A stretch of DNA of 16,575 nucleotides, taken from assembly GCA_026770575.1 (NCBI GenBank), contig MU657908.1, forward strand, positions 1,068 to 17,642, in the 5' to 3' direction. The translations under genes and the position numbers were made by a program. Positions 1-8,400 of this stretch are shown piece after piece; within the stretch, counting starts at the first letter, position 1, and each line of letters begins with the position of its first letter. Under the pieces are notes generated by a model, which saw only the letters and a list, made by a program, of their open reading frames with translations, had not been told where the DNA came from and ran no database searches. Source of the stretch: Pelagophyceae sp. CCMP2097. Lineage: Eukaryota > Sar > Pelagophyceae.

Positions 1-506
1 CGTATCCATCGGACAAGATTAAACTCATATCCTATCGAACTGATCTGCATATTTTGGAGACGACGACGTTGTCTTATGGAGGGGTCAAGGATATCGGCCA
101 GTTCTCGTCGGAATGAGGCGCTGAATGGCCCTATCGACGCGCCTTGGTCCCGCAGGGCCGGCCCTAACTTTGTTTTGCGTTGTGGCTACCCCTTGGGCAG
201 CAGCGACGTGGCATCGGAAGGCGCGTGAAGAGCATGCGTTCGGGCCCTTGCGGGACCCGCCACGCGCCGGCAACCGGCGGGAACTGCGCGCAGGCGTCCG
301 CAACCAATCCGGCAGCGCCCGGAACCGGCCGCGACAGCGCATCGCGGGTGGGTACGAACTCGAACACAAGTACCCAAAACGCCGATTCCGCTCGAGTCGA
401 CGCACCATGCGGAAAATCGACGGGCGTCTGCGCATGGGCTTGTTAACTGTGCACCATCGATCCCGGGACGGGAGTCGGCTGGGGTGCCTCGGGGTTGCCC
501 TCGGGC
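1..506. other. GC-rich stretch without a supportable gene
   Basis: Bases 1-120 are of mixed composition and about 125-505 are strongly GC-rich. Several frames on both strands stay open over the same 300-400 bases, as expected when stop codons are rare by composition. The translations are rich in Arg, Pro and Gly and show no domain, signal or membrane pattern that I recognise. An exon of a gene lying off the left edge cannot be excluded. I found no tRNA, rRNA or clear promoter here. Confidence 0.5.
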
Positions 507-532
507 CAAAGTAGTACCTAGGTACTACTTTG
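507..532. repeat. 26-base perfect palindrome
   Basis: The sequence reads the same on both strands. Each half is CAAAGTAGTACCT, the centre is CCTAGG, and there is no spacer. It sits exactly at the change from the GC-rich block to the AT-rich island. It could be a dimer-binding site, a cruciform-forming site or the footprint of a mobile element. No neighbouring gene start shows what it does. Confidence 0.85.
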
Positions 533-602
533 ATTTGGCTCGCGAGTTTGAGAGTTGTACGAGGTCCGTTGAACGGAGAGATCGCTGTAAGCTCTATATA
601 TC

Positions 603-624
603 AACGGGTTTTTAACGGGTTTTT
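603..624 (+). repeat. 11-base perfect tandem duplication
   Basis: AACGGGTTTTT occurs twice back to back (603-613 and 614-624) at the left side of the AT-rich island. It is a small local duplication, probably from replication slippage. Confidence 0.8.
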
Positions 625-628
625 ATTT

Positions 629-662
629 GATAGGGTATCACTTTCGATAGGTAATCACTTTG
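629..662 (+). repeat. 17-base imperfect tandem duplication
   Basis: GATAGGGTATCACTTTC (629-645) is followed directly by GATAGGTAATCACTTTG (646-662). The copies are the same length and differ at three positions. It lies four bases after the 11-base duplication, so the same stretch has been duplicated at two scales. Confidence 0.75.
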
Positions 663-800
663 AGCTGAAGATCTCTAATTTTCAATCAATTTTCGAAAAA
701 ACTTCTTCCGAAATTCCGCGATACAAATTTTAATTTTTGTGTTTTTATATCTAAAAAAAATCAATTTCAATTTAATTAAAAAGAAATGGGCTTCTATCGC

Positions 801-2151
801 CGAATTAAAGGGAAGTGCGGTATTCGGAATGTCGTCTCGGTGAAGGGTCGCGGCTGGCCGTGTGCAACTCGTGGGCCGGGGCCCGCCGCCGCTTTGGTTT
901 GAATTCCGCTTGATAACGTGCGGGTTTTCGACACACGACACACTGTCGAATTAGATTATCACCGGAAATCTATTAACTATTTTTGGCTCGTGAAGGCGGT
1001 TGGCGCTGCGCCGGCCACTCCCGCGAGACGCCCTGGGCGCGCTTGTTTGGCTTTTTCGTCAACTGTCTTATTTTGGCGAGACTCTGCGAAAGCTTCTTAA
1101 TTAGTAGTTAATCAAGTCTAAACCTTAGGGCCCAAATCAAAAGTCGATGAAGGCGCCAATGAGTTCCCGGCCAATTGAGACAGACGTTAGGGGCACTGTG
1201 CCCGAACGTTATGTCCAAATTGGCCGGCAATTCCTTGCCTCCAAAGTAGGCTACTAAAATTTCGCGGTTTGAGACGTTGCTTCTTCGCGCGCTGGTCTCC
1301 GAGGCGCCAACTAATACGACTGGAGGGGACGGCAAGAGCGCACGCGCTAAAAAAAGTTATCTTCGGCGATTTCTGTTGTGCAAATTTCCTTTTGCGAATG
1401 CCCCGCGCTGCTTGCTACAAGGGGTATCGCTAATGACGCTGAGGACTTTCTGTCCATCGGAGTTTTCGTCGGTTGGAGTTTGGCCCTGTTGGAAGTCATA
1501 GAGGACGTCGCGCTGAGTCCGGCAATGCCATGGCCCAAAAAATCTTTTGTTAAAAACGCCCAAACTAAAAATCAGAACGTCTGTTTTGGCTCGTCTGAAG
1601 CGCCACTCGCGGCACTCGTACGGGGCAAGTCAAATACCACCCCAGTACGTATGGACCCGCCCCGTCACATAGCCAGTTTTTTGATCCGGGCGGTCCTGCG
1701 ATGGACAGCCGGGCCCGAACCTTCGCAATACGGAGGCAAAATCGGTTCAAAATCAAGGTAAAGAGGCAAATAAAGATTTTATCAAGTCCAAAATATTGGG
1801 GGAAACGCTTGTTCGCGCCCTTGCAAGGCGCCCTCCTCGAGGCTGATCATGTCACGGACACCCCGGGGGGCAGGGAGGCCCATAGCGACCACGCCCACCC
1901 CCGCAGGCGGCCTCTTGGAGGAACAAACTTGCGCCACTTGAGGTCGGCTTTATCGCCGATACCCCTTGTATAGTCAGTAAGTACAATTGTAGAAACAGTG
2001 ACAGTAGGAATCCGGGTGACGACAGACCCCACTTAAGGGAGCCCTCGGCGCGGTCGTCGGTTCCTTTGGCTCGGCGGCCATCGGTCGCCGCGCCTGGGCG
2101 CGCCGCAGTTTTGTACAGCGGCCGATCTTGATCGAGTATCTGGGTGGCGCT
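801..2151. other. Gene-free region upstream of the 5-phosphatase gene
   Basis: Short ORFs occur in all frames, but none has a recognisable domain, a start context or intron structure that I can defend. From about 2020 the frame of the downstream phosphatase is open with no ATG until 2152. A TTTTGTACAG at 2108-2117 could be a splice acceptor, so an untranslated or short upstream exon is possible. No TATA-type promoter or RNA gene is evident. Confidence 0.4.
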
Positions 2152-5100
2152 ATGGAACTGGATGAGTCGTGCGGCGTTTTTGGCGCCGACGCCTCTGCGG
2201 CGCACGTGGCCTGGCTGCGCGCGCAGTGGGTCGCGGGCCAGATGGAGGCCCGTTTGGACGCGTTTGCGCGGGGTGTGGACTGCAACGTCGTTTGCGCGAG
2301 TTGGAACGTCAATGGCAAGAACGCTCCTTCGCTGGGCGTCGACCTCAAGCCCTGGCTCCGCGCGCAGGGCGCGTTGGCGGCGGACCTCTTCGCAGTCGGG
2401 CTGCAGGAAATGGTCGATCTGACAGCGGTGAACGTTGTCGCAGACACCAAGTCTGCGAAAAGAGCTGAGCAGTGGAAGGACCTTTTGGAGCAGGCCCTCC
2501 TCGCCCTCGGCTCCCCGCACGGTTGCGGCTACGAGCTCGTCGCCCAGAAACACATGGTCGGCGTCCTCCTCGTCGTCTACGTCCGGACCAACGGTGCGCA
2601 AAAGCCTTCCTGAGTACTCGCGGCCGAAAATCCTAGCAGGGCCTCCCGCGCGCTGCCCGGGCCGTTCGATGCCCAATTCCTCGTGCGAGACCTGCCCTGG
2701 TAGGCGCGCTCGCGGGCCGCGTGAAGAACGCGGCGTCGGCCGTCGCCGGCGTTGGGGTCATGGGCGCGCGACGGCGCCGCAAGTCGGTGGCTAACGTGGA
2801 CCGCTGAGTCGTGAGCGGATCGCAGGGGCTCGATGCACGCCGGGAGCAAGGCGCGCTCGAACGACGGGGTTGCCGGACTGCGACGTGTCTAAGTGTCGTC
2901 TACTAGGCATGCTCGGCAATAAAGGCGGCGTCTCCATCCGGCTGCAGTGCTACGACACGACGCTCTGCTTCGTCTGCGCGCACCTGGCCGCGCACCGCGA
3001 GAACACGGAAGGCCGCAACTCTGACTTTGTGAGGCCGCTTTCCTCGCTCGAGGGGCCTCTTTCCTCCTTCGAGGCCTTTTGCGCTCGAGCGATCCACGGC
3101 CCCTAGGCGTCGATTTGCGCGAAGACGGAGTTCCGCGACGTGCTCGTGAGCTGCGACGACTACGCCGCCGACGAGTCGCAACAGCTCAAGACGGTTGGTA
3201 TCTTGGACCACGATATCGTTTTTTGGCTCGGAGACCTGAACTACCGCATCGCCTGTGCCGTCTCGACCAAGGAGGTCTTCGCGCGGTCCGAGGCGGGGGA
3301 CCTCGCCTTCCTAAGAGCAAACGACCAGCTCAACATCGAACGCAAGGTGCGTCCTTGACAGCGCCCCGTCAAAGGGCCCCGTGGCTGGCCGCGTGTCGAC
3401 GGAGGCGCCTCGCGGTAGGCGGGCCGCGTCTTCCAGGGCTTCAACGAGGCGGAGTTGACATTTGGCTTGACGTACAAGTTCGAGCCGGGCACTTCGAAAT
3501 TGGAGCAGCGGCCCGACAAGAAGCTGCGCACGCCGGCCTGGTGCGACCGCGTGCTCTGGAAGTGCCGCGGCGGCGCAAAGGTCCCAAGGCGGCGTCCGGT
3601 CGACGTGGTGGTGGCCCTTTTCGCGAGCGCCCCGTCGGAAACGAGCGCCGGCGACGGGCGCCTCGTTGTGCGCGTGCCGACGGCCGTATGCTAGGCGGAG
3701 GCGCGCGTGCGCTGCGTAGAGTACGACTCTGCGCCCGAGTTGATTGCTTCGGACCACAAACCCGTGCGGTGCGTCTTCGCGGCGCGCGTCCTCGAGTGCC
3801 TCCCGGACCGGCGGCGCGCGGCGTACCTCGACGTGCTGCGGTCGTTGGACTCGTGGACCGGCGACGCGCGGCCCGCCGTCCGCATCTCAGAGCTGCGCGG
3901 CGACGTCGAGGTCGACCTGCGTGGCGCCGTCGACTTTGGCGCAGTCGAGTTCGACAGCGATGCTGCGCGCACGCTGCGCATCCGCAACGTCGGCGCCGTC
4001 GTCGCGCACTGGCGCCTCGTCGGCAGCGGGTTCTGCACGGGAGACCGCGCGCCGGCGTTTGCGCACGCCGAGGACACGCCGGGCGCGCCCACGGCAGTCT
4101 CAAAGAGGTGGCTCAGCGCCGCGCCGGCCTACGGCACGCTGCCGCCGGGCGCCGCGGTGACCATCGACCTCGTCATCGCCGTAGACACGCAGACGGCGCG
4201 CGAGGAACCCGCGCGGCCTTTGGAAACGGACGCAAGAGACGTTTTGGGAAACGGACGCGCCGGAGAGACCGACGAGGCGAATCCGAGGCGGGGTTCGGGG
4301 CCACCTCCGGGCCCGGTTCGAGACGGGGCCCAGACTCCGGGACAGGGCCGGTGTCGTCGGTGCTCGCGGCCCTCTCTTGAATGCGTCTCTCGTAGGCGCC
4401 CTAAACTCGCACGCCGACTCTTTGGACGACGTCATCGTGGTGCACGTGGAGCGCGGCGCGGAACACGTGGTGCACGTGACGGCGCAGTGGCTCCGGAGCG
4501 CCTGGGGCATGTCGTTGGAAGACTTGTGCCACTGCCGCGGCGCCGCGAGAGACCGGCGCGGCCGCGGCGCCGCGCCGGCGGACCTCCTCGGCGACGCTTT
4601 CCCCGCCGCCGCCGCGCCGCCGCCCGCGGCGCCGGCGGCGCTGGCGGTGCCCAAGGAACTGTGGCGCCTCGTCGACGCGCTGCACGCGCGCGGCCGTTTC
4701 GCGCCCAATTTGTTCTTCACGGCGGGGAGCGAGGCCGAGGTGCGCGCCATCCGCGCGGCGCTGGACTGCGACCTGCCGCTCTCCGCCAACGCGTCGCCGT
4801 ACTCCGTCGCGGACGCTTTGACCTCCTTTCTCTCCGCGCTCGCAAAACCGGTCGTGCCCAGGGCCCTGCTGCCCAAGATGGAGCTCGCAGACGCCAACGA
4901 ACTCCGCAAGTGGGCCCGCGACTTCCTCGCCAGGTCCGTACCCGCGGGCGGTCGTGAGAGACACCTTTGGGGCTCGCACCGTGGGGTCCTCGACGGCGCT
5001 TGCAGGCTGCCGCCGGCATCGTACAACGCCTTCATCTACCTCGTGGCGTTTTTCCGCGACTTGCTGCAGCATTCCGACACGAATTCGCTGACGCCGACAA

Positions 5101-5364
5101 AGGTGGCCGCGGTCGTCTGCAACTGTATGCTTCCGCCAGACAAACCGTGCGTGCCGCCGCGCGAGGCAAAGGGGAGGCGCCAGAGAGGAAGACTCTTCTG
5201 GACGCGCCGCGGAGAGCGACGCGCAAAGGGCCCTCGCTATGCGGCCTCTGAAGCGCTTTCGCAGGTTCGCGGCGGACGAATACGATTCCGCCGAAAACGT
5301 AAAGCCGACTGCGCTGTGGATGAACACAGTCGTGCAGTACCTCCTCACGACGCCCAGCCTCTGA
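2152..5364 (+). CDS. OCRL/INPP5B-like inositol polyphosphate 5-phosphatase (5-phosphatase, ASH, RhoGAP-like)
   Basis: The enzyme is predicted to remove the 5-phosphate from PI(4,5)P2 and related phosphoinositides at endomembranes. Inferred exons: 2152-2593, 2704-2763, 2907-3028, 3107-3346, 3419-3580, 3695-4199, 4396-4933, 5006-5146, 5265-5364. They total 2310 bases and give 769 residues. The phosphatase domain covers about residues 45-370: WNVNG (51-55), catalytic LQEM (84-87), VGVMGMLGNKGG across two junctions (164-175), FWLGDLNYR (247-255), PAWCDR (327-332) and SDHKPV (361-366). An ASH domain follows (about 405-550), then an Ala/Pro linker (571-593) and a RhoGAP-like fold (about 594-769). 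Its arginine-finger position appears to be Phe618 (LFFTAG), so GAP activity is unlikely, as known for the OCRL family. I see no N-terminal PH domain. The first ATG of the open frame is used as start; an upstream exon is possible. Introns 2 and 6 appear to start with GC. Confidence 0.9.
2764..2906 (+). other. Inferred GC-AG intron in the 5-phosphatase gene
   Basis: The exon ends ATGG, then GCGCGC; the next exon follows CTACTAG. Joining there gives VGVMG-MLGNKGG, the conserved G-x-M-G-x-x-G-N-K-G motif of the family, in frame. No GT donor of the needed phase lies nearby: the GTGGCT after AAGTCG is phase 0 and would break the frame. The GC donor is thus inferred from protein conservation. Confidence 0.65.
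4200..4395 (+). other. Inferred GC-AG intron inside the ASH domain
   Basis: The ASH-domain exon must switch frame before ALNSHADSLDDVIVVHV. The acceptor CTCTCGTAG is phase 1, and the only suitable phase-1 donor near the end of the conserved sequence is C|GCGAGG at 4200. This gives TQTARALNSHADSL. I saw no GT donor of phase 1 nearby. It is the longest intron of this gene (196 bases). Confidence 0.55.
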
Positions 5365-5475
5365 TCACACGGCGCCGCGCACGCGGCCGCCTCCATGGAA
5401 ATCCACATCTTTTTAACAATACCGGTACTGCCTCGCCAGCCGCGGCGGAGCTCGCCGCCGAAACGAGCGGTGCGC
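5365..5475. other. 111-base convergent intergenic gap
   Basis: The stop codon of the + strand phosphatase (5362-5364) and that of the - strand polycystin (5478-5476) face each other across 111 bases. Both 3' untranslated regions must fit here or overlap the opposite gene. I recognise no clear polyadenylation signal or terminator hairpin, although a short T run (TTTTTAACAAT) is present near 5410. Confidence 0.7.
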
Positions 5476-8400
5476 TCACTCCGCCATCTTCTTGAGCAGG
5501 AGGGACCTCGTCTGCCGGAGCTCGTCGACGTAGTCTGCGTCGGGCCGCGGCGCGGCGAGCGCCTAGTGTCCAAATACTGTCAGTGTCCGATTCGCGTAAC
5601 CGTGCCTTCCAAAGGCCGTCGGCCCGGCGGCGACGCTTTCGAGGGTCCGAGCAGGGCGCACCTGGTCGAGGAGCTTGTTGACGTCGTCGACGATGCGCCG
5701 CGCCTCGGACTCGTTCCCCGCGGCGGTGGCGAGCGCCGCGGCGCGGTTCGCGTGCGTGTGGCCCCATTTGCGACCGCCGGTCGGCGCGGTTTTCGCCGCA
5801 GCCACCGCGTCGGCGTTTGCGGCGGCGGCAGGCTTGACCTTGTGATGGATGGTGGCCAAAAGCTTGCCCTCATCGACGCTTGCCGCGCGGGCAAAAGGCG
5901 CCTCATGGCCGCGCAGCGACGGAAAGGGCAGCTGAGCCAGTCGCAGCCGCCGCGACTTTTGCGGCGCGCCCCACTGGCTCTCCGTCGGGCTCTCGGCATC
6001 ATTTGGACTGGCGGCGTCCTCGACGTCTGCGTCTTGAAGGCGTCCTGAAGGCTTGCGAAAGGCGTGGACGGCGCGGAGCGCTGCAGCGGCGCGTTGCGCG
6101 GCGGCGGTGCGCTGCGAGAGCGCGTGGCGGCCGATCATGAGCGCGAGGTCGTTTTCAGAGTACGCCCTGCCGGCGAGGCTGAGGTCGAGGCGCCTGTTCG
6201 ACAAGACGCCCTGCCGCGCCGCTTTGCGCGCCTCGCGCCGCGTGTCCTCGCGCCGCGTCTGTTCCTTCTCTCCGGCGGCGGGCGGGCGTGGCGAGAGCTC
6301 GAGGACGTGGGCATTCAGGTCTTTGAGCGCCGCAATGGCGTCACCGTCTCGGAGCGCTCTTCCGCCGTACTCGAGCCTCGTGTGCGCCACGAGCGCTCGG
6401 ACGTCGTCCAAGACCGTCGCCGTGCCCTGAGCTCGACGGTCCTCGTTTGCCTTTTCAAAGTTTTCTACGATGATGGCCAGGACGATGTTCGAGAGGACGA
6501 GGACGACGAGCATGGTGTAGATGAAAAAGTAGAGGTAGCCCGCGACAGCTTCCGGTTCGTTCAGCTGCGTCAGATCCACGATGACGTCTGAGCCGTAGAT
6601 CATAATCGTGATGCACGTCATCATCGAGACGAGCAGCGTCGAAAACTCTTCCACTATGCTCCCAAACAGCAGGTGGCCCATGCAGGCAAAGCCCAGCACG
6701 ACGACGAGTAAAACGACGAGGAAGTGGCCCAGGTCGTGCGCCGCGCGGTGGAACCTAGCGTTTCGGTTTAGCGGGGGTTTGGAGACTCTGGGGTAGCCTC
6801 ACGTGCGCGTGAGTATGCCGAGCTGGGGCTGGAAGTCTGCTAACTTTAGCGTGCGGAGGATGAGGAGCATGAGGTTGACGCCGTTGATCAACATGTAGGC
6901 CGTAAAGTCCTCCATCATCGCGGCGAGCTCGGAGAACTTGGTCGCAGCTTCGTTGAGGTCGCGTCCTCCGTGGTTCAGATGGAAAAAGTTGGCTTCCAAC
7001 TCGAGGCTCGTGTAAATCTCGTATCGAGGCTCGATTGAAAAGTTCTTGGCACGCCTCTGCAAAGAGACCCAGACCGCGACGGCGGCGAGGAAGAGGGATA
7101 TTGATCCGACGTCGAGGTAGTTCCATCCCGACGCAAAGTACGCCTTTGCCGACTCTGAACGGCGGAAGTCTTGGATCTCTGCAACCAGAGTGCAGATGAA
7201 GGTGAATATGACCACGCCCTCGAGGAAGACGCGTAGGATGTTCGTCGGTTCTCCAAAGTCGTAGAGCTCCAACGAGATGCTGCGGACGCGGCAGATGACG
7301 GTGATCAGGCCACTCTCCGTCAACTCCACCAGCCCGCTGGCGATGTTGAAGAGCTGCAAGTCGCCGTTGTACGTCACGACTTGGACGAGGAGCGAAGACG
7401 CTTGCTTGTCGATGTAGACGCCCTCTTCGAGAAATTTCAAGAGCTCTCTCGCGAGGCCGTGCAAGACGTCGACGTCGATGACCACGGGAAACCCGTCGAA
7501 GAGCCTCAGGTGATTCACGTCGTTGCCATCTCGCGAAAACACCGTCTCCGTCGGCCCGCCGGCGAAGGTGTGGTGCCGGAAGCCAAAGGGTCTTTGCCGC
7601 GCGGACTCGTCGTTCAAACCGTAAAAGTCGCCGTACTGCGGCGGCAGGCATGCCGGCGTGTACGCCGACTTGTTGCAGCACCTCGACTGCTGGAGCTTTG
7701 GGTCGTAGAGGTCTTTTCCGGAGATAAAAACTGGATCCACGCCGTACTTGGCTCTGGAGACGGCCGCAGGGCACCCCACCGTCATGGCGTTGAAGCGTTT
7801 CCGAGAGGCGCAGCCCGTCGAGTCTCTTCGAGCCTGGTCGATGACCAGGCCCGCGACGACGACGTTGCGCCCTGCAATCGTGCGGACGCGGCTCGCCACG
7901 GCCGCCGACGGCACGCCGCGCTGCGCAAACATCGCGGCCCCGCCCTGGTCCAGCGACACGCCGCCGTGCGAATCGACGCTGATTTGACGCGTCGCCGTCG
8001 CCGAGAACGCGCAGCAGCCAAAGCCGGCGACGCTCGGCCCGAAGACGTTTCGCGATTCTCGGGCGCACGCGGGCGCGGCGCAGACCGCGGCGCACGCCGG
8101 CCGCGCCGCATAGCCGCCGCGTTTTTCGACGGCGCCGCAGTCGGCGAGGATCTCGCGGCCGTAGCCGCAATAGAGGTCCGGTCCCCAGTACCGCCGCTTT
8201 GCCTCTGGAGCCTGGCCCGCGGCGGTGCACTTGCCTGCGGCGTCGAGGCGAAACGTTGAAACGGCGGAGATGTTGATGTACATGGCGGTGTCGGTATTGG
8301 GCTCGGCGCGCGCGACGAGGCAGTCGTCGCCCGTGAGGACCGTGACCGTCCCGCCGGCCCAGCCGTTGGAGCCGCGCGGAGAGTAGACGCCGAGGACAAA

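Larger units (their letters stand above)
590..800. other. AT-rich island
   Basis: About 200 bases of A/T-rich sequence with A and T runs lie in an otherwise GC-rich window. It contains a TATATAT stretch near 594-600, but no coding sequence follows that would make this a promoter. No ORF of interest is present. It may be a relic of inserted DNA or a structural intergenic segment. Confidence 0.5.

Noticed and set aside
125..514. 129-residue + strand ORF near the left edge
   Set aside because: Several overlapping frames are equally open, and the translation has no recognisable feature.
1852..2676. 274-residue - strand ORF overlapping the first phosphatase exon
   Set aside because: The + strand frame has clear family motifs here. 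The antisense frame is only open because of high GC content.
2638..2700. Possible extra exon between CTAGCAG and GGTAG in the first phosphatase intron
   Set aside because: Skipping it gives an in-frame, motif-preserving protein (TNGALAGRVKNAASAV). Including it adds Cys/Pro-rich residues not expected in the family.
3079..4380. 433-residue + strand ORF
   Set aside because: It is extremely Arg-rich and out of frame with the conserved 5-phosphatase motifs in the same DNA. It is a shadow of GC-rich coding sequence.
7381..8259. 292-residue + strand ORF antisense to the channel
   Set aside because: It has no domain or membrane pattern and is explained by codon bias of the opposite strand.
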